DNA of 64,000 nt from positions 58,721,950 through 58,785,949 of the forward strand of contig CM071928.1 of NCBI GenBank assembly GCA_016081115.2, written 5' to 3'. The notes below the pieces were generated by a model that ran no database searches, had not been told where the DNA came from, and was given only the letters and a program-made list of their open reading frames with translations. The position numbers were made by a program, and so were the translations under genes. The DNA is from Rehmannia glutinosa (lineage: Eukaryota; Streptophyta; Magnoliopsida; Lamiales; Orobanchaceae). Below are positions 54,941 to 64,000 of this stretch, in pieces (within the stretch, counting starts at the first letter, position 1; the number at the start of each line of letters is the position of its first letter).

Positions 54941-55096
54941 ATGACGAGAATGCCACTGAGCTTTCCGGCGATTGACGTCGGAGTCGGAAGAATGCCTTCC
55001 AGCTGGTGGAATGAGATCAATGAGTCCGTCGAATGGCAAGACGGGATATTCTTCACGCTCTGCGCGGTTTAATGCCCTGGTTTCCTCCGTTGCCCT
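54941..55096 (+). pseudogene. TOM1/THH1-family membrane protein, first exon, frameshifted
   Basis: ATG at 54941 opens MTRMPLSFPAIDVGVG, then SSWWNEINESVEWQDGIFFT and LCAV. This matches the start of plant TOM1/TOM3/THH1 proteins: multi-pass tonoplast proteins of the DUF1084/G-protein-coupled-receptor-like family that act as host factors for tobamovirus replication complexes. At 55070-55072 an extra A gives a premature TAA; beyond it the family pattern (YALVSSVAL) is readable in the shifted frame up to a GTGAGT donor at 55097. No second exon (the usual VQLIRIQLRVPEYGW start) is found before the Tat element at 55622. It is either a dead exon 1 or a gene whose intron 1 holds the retrotransposon and whose exon carries an assembly error. 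Confidence 0.72.
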
Positions 55097-55617
55097 GTGA
55101 GTCAATTGTATTACTATTACAGCATCTTCGAGTATATACATACATACATGTAGATATCCATTTGAATAAATATTCCTCTCGATTGAGTTTTCTGCAAATT
55201 GTGATTTGGTATGTGCATCTTTGGGCTTCCGACGTACTAAAAATTTGGAGCTAGTTTCAAGCTGCCGATATAATAATTATGGTTGTTATTGTTAGTAGTG
55301 CTTTCCTGTGATTACAAATTTGTTTGTTGTTGACGTGCGTTTTGGTCAACAAGTAAAATATGTAAGAAATTTAACGCGTGGAAATACAAACGTGCATAAC
55401 GTGTGTTTATTTATGGCTAATTCTGCCTTTTGTGATACAATGCCGAGCCGAACTATCGGGGTCGGTCTTGCTTATAATAACACATTTTCTGGTGCTTTTT
55501 TCTATATTTTCTCTCTCCCTTCTTTTTCCTTTAGTGAGGCCTTTTATACCCCTCTAGTAAGTGATTTTTCAACAATCATCTTTGCACTAATCAGCCACTA
55601 ATCAGTAAAATAATTTG
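55097..55617 (+). other. intron-like sequence following the TOM1-like exon
   Basis: AT- and T-rich, starting with a GTGAGT donor. No coding continuation is visible. It ends at the five bases GAAAA (55617-55621) flanking the Tat LTR. Confidence 0.45.
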
Positions 55618-55621
55618 AAAA

Positions 55622-55973
55622 TGATACATGTCCCCTTCTAAGCGTGCATGTCAGCCAAGTTTTGCCACTTGGTGAATCATCTTAATAACTTTCTGACACG
55701 TGGCGGTTTCTGATACCAATAAAGCACTAAGCATGGGCAAGTATGGGCAAATGGTTATTTTTCTGAATCTGTCGCGCATGCGTTTCATGCCAAATTTGGG
55801 CTCGGGGTCGTGGCTCGCGATGTCATGTTGTGGTTGGGCTCGGTAGCGGGCGAGCCTAACTCATGACGTGTCACCGGGCACCGCTACTGACGTCACCTGT
55901 AGGCCCCCACTTGGATGTGTGTTGGACTGATGGCGTGGATTAATTTTCTTCCAACTCGGCTCGGGTGTCATCA
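55622..55973 (-). repeat. Tat 3' LTR
   Basis: A 352-bp LTR with plus-strand ends TGATACATG and GTGTCATCA, that is, TGAT...ATCA both ways. The left flank is GAAAA. The assignment rests on the adjacent polypurine tract and the matching end tetranucleotides; the partner LTR is outside the window. Confidence 0.75.
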
Positions 55974-55990
55974 AAGGCCCCCAAGTTTAA
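55974..55990 (-). promoter_or_regulatory. Tat polypurine tract
   Basis: Minus strand AAACTTGGGGGCCTT, ending directly at the LTR start TGATGACACC. Confidence 0.75.
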
Positions 55991-56315
55991 TTCCGAGAGA
56001 AGAATATCTGAAGTCGGAGTTAAACTTAAATGCTAATGATAAATATTTAATGGGGAAAAGGAATTTTCAAAGATTTGTTCATTCCTGACATCTGTCGTGT
56101 AGTGATTAATGCCCGTAGCGGCGCATTAATTGTGGTGCCATAATGACGGACACGTGGCCTATTGTGGTTGGACCAATCTTGCGCAGGAATTGAAAAGGCA
56201 CATTAATTCTGTCAGCGGGCGTGGGGACGTGATGTTTTCTGACATTTTCGACGGCTTTTGAGGTTGAAAAGGCGCGTCTTTTCGAATAAGCGTTTCGTTT
56301 ATCGAGGGAACTTCA

Positions 56316-56327
56316 TCTATAAATACC
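56316..56327 (+). promoter_or_regulatory. TATA-like box for the Tat antisense ORF
   Basis: TCTATAAATACC lies 147 bp upstream of the ATG at 56474 on the strand opposite to the retrotransposon genes. A CT-rich leader follows (CCTCCATTATTCAC). Promoter role is inferred from sequence and place. Confidence 0.55.
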
Positions 56328-56473
56328 CCTTTTTCCCTCCATTATTCACTTTCTCATCCATTATCCTTTGAGCTAGACTGACTGAGACCGAGCAGAAATT
56401 TCGGGTCGGCTTCCAAAGTTCAGAGACTTCGAACTTAGGTATTTTTTCGAAATATTCTCCTTTTACCTCTAAA

Positions 56474-59212
56474 ATGTCTTCTTTCGAGGATAGTAGAAGT
56501 CGTATCTATAGCGTAGAGGTTGAAATCGAGGATCCCCCTCTGAACCTTCTGTTTATTTCTCCCCAGCACAACCATCTCCGCCTTATAGTCCGAGCATCAT
56601 TCAGATCTCTTCTCCAGATTCTTCTCCTCGAGGCGGAACACCTTTAGAGCAGACGCACACTATTTTTAATCTGGCGCCAGTGACTGTTTTTCGAGAAGGC
56701 ACGGTGTATCGGCCCGGACTGGCACGAGAGAATTCTAGCGAAGGATCCCCGAGTGCTGATCTTCGGCAGTATCAGTAGGAAGAAGAGGATATGAATCCAT
56801 CGAAGCCGGATCGTGATAACGCGGAGCGGGTGGATGAACCTTCCAGAAATTCGAGGCCGGAGAGGCCTCAAGTGCCCATGGGCCATCGTAATGGCGACGG
56901 CCGGCGGGGAGGAGGCCCTCGCCTTCGTGTAGAGCCTCAGTAGACGCCGTGTGATATAACCGACATCCCTAGCATGCTGATGGTCCGGGAGATGGGAGAG
57001 CTCCAGTGGAGGTACCGTATTCCGAGTGGCATCAATTTTTGGGTACCGGATGACACGGAGGTTCCTTAGTACCCACCAGCGGGTGCGTGGCCATACATGT
57101 CGCCAGCCTCCTATATGGGCTGTGATTTCCACTGCCGGTTTTCCTCACGCGGTGGTTTTGCAAGTGGGGTATGCATCTGACCCAAGTGCACCCTATTTCT
57201 TGGGGTAGGATCATCGGCCTCTTGGTGATGTTCCACTTAGAAAAATACCCTCGCCCGAAGTTCAAAGAGATGAACGAGCTCTTTGTCTAGCGAGTGACTC
57301 CTTCATCCCGAGGGTCAGCCATCCGGGTGGTATTACATACAGACCCGACTGGGGTATCCGGACGGCCTAGTGGAAGGTCTCCCTTCATCTTTGAAGGAAT
57401 GGAAAGACAAGTGGCTCTGGGTGAGCGGCGAGTGGCAAGCTCGCGTGGAGGATGGAGCAAGGGAAACTGTCCTTCATCCTCCTTCAAATTTCGTTTTTGG
57501 TTACAATAAGTCTATCTTTTCTCCTTTCTCTGCTTTTGTTGTTATTGTTTCCTTTTATGTGACTGACTTTGCTTATTTTTTCATCTTTTTACCTTTATAG
57601 AGAACCGAGCATCAAAAGGGCCTCTGTCGGCCACCTTTATCCGCAGGCTGGAGAATATACAGGCCAGGGGCATCAGAGATAGGCGGATTGAGAGATTGGC
57701 CACTGAGGCCAACTTGGCCGCAACCGGCTTGAGGCCTGCTCTGCCCGCCGACCTTGAGGCCGAGGGGGCGGCTCGGGACGAGGCGGCAGAGCAGGAGGAG
57801 GAGGCTAGAAGAGAGCCTCAACAGAGCCCTCCGGGGACTGAAGAAGTACGGCCCCACTTTTTGGGGGAGCAGCCGGCGCGAACAGAGCGAGCTGGGCCAC
57901 CTCCTGTAGCGGCCAGTCCCATGGGCAGATCGTCTGTGCCTGCTGGGAAAACATGGACCCCGGAACCGCAGAGTGCGGCTGCCGTTCGAGGTAAATGTAC
58001 TTAGTATTTATTTACACTTTCTATTTCTTTCGAAATGTTCTTCGTTTTCTTTTGATCTTTAAACGGTGGTCGCTTTTTGTAGGGCGTGGCTTCGACTTGC
58101 GTGCACGCCTTCGCAGCGTGAGAAACACGGCCACACGTCGAACTCGGGCAGCTACAGACCAGCCGCCGATGCGGAGGCGACTCGGAGAGCAGATATCCGG
58201 GCCGGGCAGACCGAAGAGAATGGATTGTGATCGAAGAGCCCGGGCAGACCGAAAGGGCTGGTCAGACAGCGCCGGTGCATCCTGGACAGGCCCCTGAAAG
58301 GGGAGGTCCGCGGACTTTCTCGGACGACCTCGGCCGGGAGGGTCACTTCATCCCTCCAAGTCGAGTGAGAGACGAGTACTGCGAGGGAATGATTGGGATA
58401 CGCCCTCAATGGTTTGTGGAGTTTGTCCGATGCGCTACACCGATGGAGGAATAGTCGCGAGCTTTGCCGGAAGCGGGTCGGGCCGCAATGAGTGTCCCAG
58501 CTCATGCCTGGACAAAAGGCATTGAGCAATTCTGCTCGGAGACTGGCTGGGAGGAGCAGATTCAGTACGCCATGGGAATGTCTGGGCGGATCATTGGGCT
58601 CATGTGGCACGCGATTGGGGGAACTCGCGAGCTGGAGAGGAAATATGCCGATCTGGAAAGGCGGCAGGCGACCTGCAAGAGGCCTACGCTACTCTTCAAA
58701 GGGTACAAGAATCGCTGAAGACCCAGGCAGATGAAGCTACGTCTCGGGCCAACTTTGAGAAAGAAACTGCTACGAGGGTCGAGGCAGAGCGAGATCAGGC
58801 CCGCAGGGCTGAGGAGGATTTTTGGGCTAAGGTTGCCGAGCTGGATTGTGCCACCGTTGCCCGAGCTGAGGAAATGGAAAGGTGCCTAGCCGATGTGCGC
58901 ATAGAGGCTGAAGAGGATACCCATCGGCAAGTTGGGGAAGCTCGTGTACAGGCCGTCGAAGCTTATAAGGACTCTGAGGAGTATGCATTTATGTTAACCT
59001 GCGGCCACGCGACCAACCTCAAAAAAATCCTCGATTCGATTAAGGTTGGGCGGACTGTTGGTCAGCTTGAGGAGGATTTGGCCCTTCTGGAGGCTGATAT
59101 CAATGCTCTCCGCCCGAACTTTGCCGAGGCCCCCAATGTTCAGGGCTCACCTCTTCCGGACGTAGAAGAAGTTGCCTCCAGTGGTGCTGTTGAAACTCCA
59201 CCCCCGTCTTAG
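56474..59212 (+). pseudogene. Tat antisense ORF (Transposase_28-like plant protein), degraded
   Basis: It lies antisense to gag-pol, between integrase and the 3' LTR. ATG at 56474 opens MSSFEDSRSRIYSVEVEIED. The central domain, with frame breaks, reads LQWRYRIPSGINFWVPDD, FLTRWFCKWGMHLTQVHPIS, WGRIIGLLVMFHLEKYPRPK and PSSLKEWKDKWLWVSGEWQA, typical of the 'putative gypsy type transposon' family PF04195. A probable intron follows (about 57501-57599, ending CTTTATAG), then an Ala/Glu-rich part. The C-terminal half has WTKGIEQFCSETGW, MGMSGRIIGLMWHAI and a long coiled coil (about 58650-58990: ESLKTQADEATSRANFEKET, ARRAEEDFWAKVAEL), ending at TAG 59210-59212. Stops at 57289, 58452 and elsewhere show it is inactive here. 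Its function in the family is unknown to me. Confidence 0.85.
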
Positions 59213-59520
59213 TCTTGGTGCTGTTTGCCCCTTTTCATTTATAAGCTTTTATATGTATTCGTAGGTAGATTACTTGGCTTCGTGCCTTGGGATGTAATGG
59301 GCTCCGGCCCCCCCTGTGTAAATACTTTTGAAGTAGAAATGAACTTTTCTTTCTATCACCTGTGTATGTGCTTTAAGCTTTTTGTATACGCTAGGCTCTT
59401 CCTTTTTGTAAGATTGCTGCATGTCCTCTTTTTCCTTTTATACTCCCAAGTACGGGGCTCGGTTCCCAGTGCTCCTGAATAAGAGACTCTACCCGCTTTA
59501 ATTGACTCTCGTGGTCGGTA
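59213..59520. other. spacer between the antisense ORF and the minisatellite
   Basis: T-rich on plus, with no motif beyond a short GGGCTCCGGCCCC palindrome at 59309-59321. It could hold the 3' untranslated part of the antisense transcript. Confidence 0.4.
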
Positions 59521-59524
59521 TATG

Positions 59525-60018
59525 AACCTGGTCTTTATTTTGTGCTTGGTGTATAGACCAAGTCTTTATTTTATGCTCGGTGTGTACACCGAGTCTTTGT
59601 TTTGTGCTTAGTGCGTGATCAAGTCTTTGTTTTGTGCTTGGTGCATGACCAAGTCTTTGTTTCGTGCTCGATGTGTAAAGCAAGTCTTTGTTTCGTGCTT
59701 GGTGCATGACCAAGTCTTTGTTTTGTGCTCGGTGCGTAACCAAGTCTTTGTTTTGTGCTTGGTGCTTGACCAAGTCTTTGTTTTGTGCTCGGTGCGTAAC
59801 CAAGTCTTTGTTTTGTGCTTGGTGCATGACCAAGTCTTTGTTTTGTGCTTGGTGCATGACCAAGTCTTTGTTTTGTGCTCTGTGCGTAAGCAAGTCTTTG
59901 TTTTGTGCTTGGTGCATGACCAAGTCTTTGTTTTGTGATTGGTGCATGACCAAGTCTTTGTTTTGTGCTTGGTGCATGACCAAGTCTTTGTTTTGTGCTC
60001 GGTGCGTAACCAAGTCTG
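59525..60018. repeat. 30-bp minisatellite in the Tat 3' region
   Basis: About 16 tandem units of CCAAGTCTTTGTTTTGTGCT plus a 10-base part such as TGGTGCATGA or CGGTGCGTAA. From about 59700 the 30-bp step is exact; the first units are more diverged. Two unit variants (GCATGACC and GCGTAACC) mix irregularly. Because the unit is a multiple of three, long frames run through it in several phases; these are artefacts. Tandem repeats in this place are a known trait of Tat elements. Confidence 0.95.
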
Positions 60019-60246
60019 TTTTTAGGATAGATCCGCCTTGTGGGCGAATCGCCCTTTATCAGCGTGCAAGGGACGTACCCGAGACGACTTGTCGGCATTC
60101 AGCTTTTTCAGCTGAGGCAATTTCTGCTGTGCTCGGCACGTAGCCGAGGTGAGTAAAAATTTCCTCCCTCTTTAGAGAGCTCACAGAATATCAGATGAAA
60201 GGATAATTCCCTGGAATCTTATATGGATCGTAAACCGAGATCTTTA

Positions 60247-61240
60247 TTGATAGTACCTTTTCAGGTATGCTACATTCCATGGATGTATTAATTTTTCTCC
60301 ACTCAAATATTCTAGCTCGTGACGCCCACCGTATAAGACGTTGTTTGACCGAAATGGGCCCTCCCAGGTTGGCTTCAATGGGTTGGGCTCAACACCCGTT
60401 ATCTTTTTCAACACAAGATCACCGACCTGAAATCTCCTTTTCTTTACTTTTGAATTGTAGTACCTCTCACTCCTTTGCTTATACACAGCGTTTTTCACCT
60501 CAGCACTACCTCTTTTTTCTTCGAAATCCGGCTCCAAAGCCTCAAGCGACCTCATTGCTATCTTCAGAAAAATTTGCAATTCTGAAGGTAGGGGCTCCAA
60601 TCTCCACAGGAATGACCGCCTTAGTTCCATAAGTCAAAGAAAAAGGTGTTTCTCCCGTGGCTTCTCGATGCGTCGTTCTGTACGACAACAGTGCCCCGGG
60701 GAGTTCTTTAGGCCAATTACCTTTGGACTCCTCCAATCTCGCCTTCAAGGCATACTTGAGTATTTTATTAACGGCCTCAACCTGTCCATTTGACTGGGGA
60801 TGATATGGAGTCGAGAAATGGTTTTTGATGTGGAAAACTTCACAAAAATTTTGAAACCTCCGGTTATCGAATTGTTTCCCATTGTCTGTAACAATCGAAT
60901 GTGGTATCCCAAATCTGCAGATAATGGACTTCCATACAAAACTCACAATCTTTTCCTCATCTTTTTTCGCCAGAGGCTCCGCCTCGGCCCATTTTGTGAA
61001 ATAATCCACCGCCACAATGGCATACTTGACGCCCCTTTTGCCGGTGGGGAGTGGTCCGATAAGGTCCATTCCCCATTTGGCAAACGGCCAAGGGCTAAAT
61101 ACGGAGGTAAGTTGCTCAGGATGATACCTGACCTATGGTGTGAATCTTTGGCACCTCTCGCATCTTTTGATGAGGTCGATTGTATCCTTTTTTAGGGACG
61201 ACCAGTAGTATCCTTGCCGTATTAATTTATAAGCTAATGT
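60247..61240 (-). pseudogene. Tat integrase
   Basis: On minus, the zinc-binding start (HEGICGNHAGG, a stop, LAYKLIRQGYYWSSLKKD, KRCERCQRFTP, another stop) leads into the core. There WGMDLIGPLPTGKRGVKYAI holds the first Asp, FGIPHSIVTDNGKQFDNR the second Asp, and HPQSNGQVEAVNKILKYALK the Glu. ELPGALLSYRTTHREATGET and PFSLTYGTKAVIPVEI follow. After a frame break at about 60560 come the C-terminal domain (VKKRRFQVGDLVLKK, NPLKPTWEGPFR) and the end HPWNVAYLKRYYQ at 60247. The catalytic triad is complete; two stops and one shift disable it. Confidence 0.93.
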
Positions 61241-63330
61241 CTAGCCCCCGGCGTGGTTTCCGCATATTCCCTCGTGAACCTGTCGAAGTGCGTAATCTGC
61301 ATCTGTCTCGGACAGGCACCAAAGGAGTGGGACGGAGTATCCTCGTTTATATAGGACGCCGTCTACTATTGTGAAACGAGCCGCTTGGGTTCGTAGTGTC
61401 CTGGCCTCGGCTTTGTTTTCAGGTTGAACTCCTTCTTCTAAATACCGAATGATCGGAGTCATCCAAGTCTGCTCGGTGGCTTCGGTGGCACATATCTTCT
61501 TTGCGCCAAGTTGTGTGACTGTGACATCCGCAATGGCATCTGTCCCTGGGCTGGAACCGAGCCGAGCTAAGGCATCTGCTTGCATGTTCTCAGCTCGGGG
61601 CACATGTAGGACTTTTGTCTTAAAGTGTAACAAATTCTTCCTGACTAAGTCCAAATACTGTGCGATTTTTTGCTCTTTCGCTTCGTACTCACCGCTGATT
61701 TGATGAACGACCACCTGAGAATCACTGTGCACCAGCAGTCGTTTTAGGCCCATAGAAGATACCATATCTAAACCCGCCAGAAGTGCTTCGTATTCAGCTT
61801 CGTTGTTCGTTGCGGGGAACTGAAATCGCACGGCCGAGCAGTAGCATTTTTGATTTGGATCAATTATCACGATTCCGCCCCCTGCTCGGCCTGCGGTGGA
61901 GGAGCCATCAACGAACAACTTCCATTCTTGGTCTTCCATAACTTCTAATTGTATGGAAGGTGTGAATTCGGCCACAAAGTTGGCTAAAGCCTGTCCTTTT
62001 ATTGCTATGCGCGGTTCATATAGAATATCAAATTGACTGAGCTCAATGGCCCATTTGATCATCCGACCAGAAGTGTCGGGTCGGTGTAATACCTGCTTCA
62101 GTGGGTAGTTCGTCAATACTATAATCTTGTGCTCTAGAAAATATGGACGGAGCTTTCGTGCCGCAGTGATTAGTGAATAAGCCAACTTTTCCATTGGCGG
62201 ATAGCGGAGTTCGGCGTCATGTAGCGCCTGACTGGTGTAATAGACTGGATGTTGAATAGAACCATCTAGCCTGATTAGCACCGAGCTGATGGCGTATTCG
62301 GATACCGCCAGGTATAAATACGAGTTCTCCCTTTGGGTAGGTTTTTGCAATATAGGAATTGAAGAGAGGTGTTGTTTGAGGGATTCAAAGGCAGCCTGTG
62401 CTTGCTCGGTCCACTCAAAATTCTTGTTCTTTTTTGTGATTTCAAAGAAAGGTTTACACTTGTCTGTGGACCGTGAAACAAATCGGTTAAGGGCGGCCAA
62501 TCGGCCCGTCAGGCTTTGTACCCTTTTTATAGAGTTCGGGGGTTCAAGATCGATGATGGCTTTTATTTTGTCTGGGTTAGCTTTGATCCCTATTTGGCTG
62601 ACCATATACCCCAAGAATTTACCCGAGCCGACCCCAAACGTACATTTTCTCGGGTTTAACATCATCTTGTACTCTCTCAACACAGCAAACATTTTATTTA
62701 GATCGTTGAGATGATCAGATATATACAATGATTTTACCAGCATGTCATCTACATAGACTTCCATAGTACGACCTATCATTTTCTCAAACATCTTATTTAC
62801 TAACCTTTGGTAGGTCGCGCCAGCATTTTTCAACCCGAAGGGCATCATCTTATAACAGTAAATTCCACGAGCAGAAAAGAATGATGTATTTTCTTCGTCA
62901 TCTGGGTGCATTCGTATTTGGTTATAACCCGAGTATGCATCCATGAAGCTCATCAACTCGTGTCCCGCCGTGGCATCTACCATATAATCAATGTTCGGTA
63001 ATGGGTAACTGTCCTGAGGGCATGCCTTATTCAGGTCGGTGAAATCCACGCACAGGCGCCATTGGCCATTGCTTTTCTTTACTAGAACAGGATTGGCAAC
63101 CCATCGGGGATAGAGGGCTTCCCGATAAATTGATTATCTAACAACTTGTTAACCTCGGTCTCGGGCGCAGCTTGTCTGTCAGGGCCGAGTTTGCGCCTTT
63201 TCTGGATAACTGGGCGGAACGTTAGATCAATATTAAGGCGGTGGCATGCATGCTTAGGGTCAATTCCGGGAATGTCTGCATGAGTCCACGCAAAGACGTC
63301 TAGATTATTTCCCAAAAACTCAATCAACTC
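61241..63330 (-). pseudogene. Tat reverse transcriptase with two RNase H domains
   Basis: From about 63330 on minus: VFAWTHADIPGIDPKHACHR, FRPVIQKRRKLGPDRQ, then a one-base loss at about 63125 before the ANPVLVKKSNGQWRLCVDFT part. The main frame from 63049 gives MDFTDLNKACPQDSYPLP, MPFGLKNAGATYQRLVNKMF and the catalytic YVDD at residues 99-102. The classical RNase H lies at about residues 225-350 (YLAVSEYAISSVLIRLDG). A second, archaeal-like RNase H at about 378-500 (EWKLFVDGSSTAGRAGGGIV, NNEAEYEALLAGLDM, HSDSQVVVHQISGEY) is the mark of Tat elements. The frame runs 602 codons to the HAGG of integrase. Apart from the single shift, all catalytic motifs are intact. Confidence 0.95.
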
Positions 63331-63411
63331 GGCTCGATATGGTTCTGGGAGGTCATGGCCAATACGTAACTGGCGCCCCTCGCTTGGCCTTTCGACGTTG
63401 ATTGTATCAAC

Positions 63412-63705
63412 CTACTCTACTGGTTCCGCCCGTTTTCTTTTTTTGTTCTGCCCTTCTTTTTTCTGCAGGGGCAATTCATCTTCAATGGTCGGCTCATTCT
63501 TGGATGCCAACCCGCCTTTCGTTGCCGGAACATCTCTTGGCTCTATCCTCTTTCCCTGTTCTTCCATCACTGGTTCCTTCCCAGGTCGACGACCCGGATT
63601 ATCCTCCTGAACAATCACCTCCTCCCGCTCGGGCTCCTCTTTTGTCTGGGGATCGCCTTGCGTGGTCCCACTGGTTTCTCCTCGTTCCATCACATTAATC
63701 TCCAC
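63412..63705 (-). pseudogene. Tat protease-RT spacer
   Basis: On minus, a hydrophilic, Glu/Pro/Lys-rich stretch (EEPEREEVIVQEDNPGRRPG) with no fold I recognise, joining protease to reverse transcriptase. Its frame continues past VE at 63412 through a stop to INVERPSEGRQLRIG-like codons. Confidence 0.75.
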
Positions 63706-63708
63706 CGG

Positions 63709-63936
63709 TCAGAGTTTGAGAGAGCATTCTCGTGACTCCCGCTGGTTCCCCTTATGTATGGCCTCGCCATCAGGTGTTGGGAATTTTATACAAAAATGAT
63801 ATATTGAAACGGCCGCTTTTATATGATAAAGTAACGGCCTTCCAATAATGGCATTGTACTCTGAATCGGCGTTGATTATTTTAAATGTTGTCATAACGGT
63901 CCGTTTATGCGACCCTTGTCCCATTTGGATGGGCAA
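63709..63936 (-). pseudogene. Tat aspartic protease, C-terminal part
   Basis: On minus: TTFKIINADSEYNAIIGRPL, LYHIKAAVSIYHFCIKFPTP, DGEAIHKGNQRESRECSL. This is the flap-to-C-terminal part of a Tat protease (YNAIIGRP is the hallmark). The active-site DTG/DSG lies to the right: minus-strand codons for GFGGGRIIPLGEVDLPIQMG can be read toward 64000, so coding continues out of the window. Confidence 0.88.
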
Positions 63937-64000
63937 GTCAACTTCCCCGAGCGGGATTATTCTTCCTCCTCCAAACCCCAGAATGTTGTCGTTGCATGGA

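Larger units (their letters stand above)
55622..64000 (-). mobile_element. Tat-lineage Ty3/gypsy retrotransposon (right end beyond window)
   Basis: Read on minus from the right edge: protease, spacer, reverse transcriptase, RNase H, a second archaeal-type RNase H, integrase, a 30-bp minisatellite, an antisense ORF, polypurine tract and 3' LTR. The dual RNase H and the antisense ORF between integrase and 3' LTR define the Tat lineage (Retand/Ogre relatives). Only a few single-base breaks and stops occur, so it is younger than most neighbours. Gag, primer site and 5' LTR lie outside the window. Confidence 0.92.

Noticed and set aside
59525..60018. CRISPR-like regular repeats
   Set aside because: The units are directly adjacent with no unique spacers and lie inside a plant retrotransposon.
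59498..60143. Several long open frames on both strands across the 30-bp repeats
   Set aside because: A repeat length divisible by three keeps all phases open; the peptides are pure repetition with no domain.
1..64000. tRNA genes, organelle-DNA insertions or endogenous viral sequences
   Set aside because: None was recognised by eye; the tRNA-like words found are all retrotransposon primer sites.

Overview
This is plant nuclear DNA, almost certainly from an eudicot. It is AT-rich, and nearly everything recognisable is a plant transposable element: Ty1/copia, Ty3/gypsy (chromovirus, Athila and Tat types), CACTA, hAT, LINE and a Cassandra LTR. Most coding sequence is broken by frameshifts and stops. 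The layout is typical of repeat-dense, probably pericentromeric, heterochromatin. Only two places look like host-gene sequence: a set of unrecognised minus-strand exon-like stretches near the left edge, and a plus-strand first exon of a TOM1/THH1-type membrane protein at about 54.9-55.1 kb.

Layout. 0-3.3 kb: low-copy sequence with possible minus-strand exons. 3.26-3.92 kb: a CACTA end. 3.9-13.75 kb: a minus-strand copia element (gag, primer-binding site and LTR). Its LTR is split by a tandem array of a gag-only chromovirus derivative (LTR-internal-LTR-internal-LTR, 5.06-13.03 kb), and one of the array's internal regions carries a 444-bp hAT insertion with a perfect 8-bp target duplication. 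13.75-16.3 kb: unclassified DNA and an inverted-repeat element full of a short AAGCAACA-type repeat. 16.34-18.08 kb: the 5' part of a CACTA element. 18.08-28.64 kb: a plus-strand copy of the same copia family, whose LTR is split by a second tandem array, this time of a non-coding Athila-type derivative (three LTRs and two internal regions). 28.64-31.58 kb: the 3' end of a chromovirus. 31.6-33.2 kb: an LTR end with primer site, then an unrecognised minus-strand ORF. 33.4-34.2 kb: a CACTA transposase fragment.

34.2-37.8 kb: another CACTA 5' region holding a 5'-truncated LINE with a 15-bp target duplication. 37.8-44.55 kb: an Athila element with gag on plus, then a block in which protease and the first part of reverse transcriptase are inverted, then the rest of reverse transcriptase, RNase H and integrase on plus. 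A 45-bp minisatellite and a Cassandra (5S-rRNA-like) LTR sit at the left edge of the inverted block. 44.55-48.38 kb: a second non-coding Athila derivative. 48.4-51.8 kb: two truncated copia elements pointing in opposite directions. 52.1-54.65 kb: a solo chromovirus-type LTR with an almost perfect target duplication, just upstream of the TOM1-like exon. 55.62 kb to the right edge: a fairly young Tat-lineage gypsy element on the minus strand, with 3' LTR, a long antisense ORF with its own TATA-like promoter and coiled coil, a 30-bp minisatellite, integrase, reverse transcriptase with two RNase H domains, and protease. Its gag and 5' LTR lie beyond the window.

There is no operon or cooperating gene set here. 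The main content is a record of nested insertion, LTR recombination, inversion and deletion. The best leads are the two three-LTR arrays inside LTRs of one copia family, GC-rich palindromic clusters recurring in several Athila-type elements, a shared leader hairpin in two non-coding families, the Tat antisense gene, the exact inversion in Athila, and the TOM1-like exon boxed in by retroelements.
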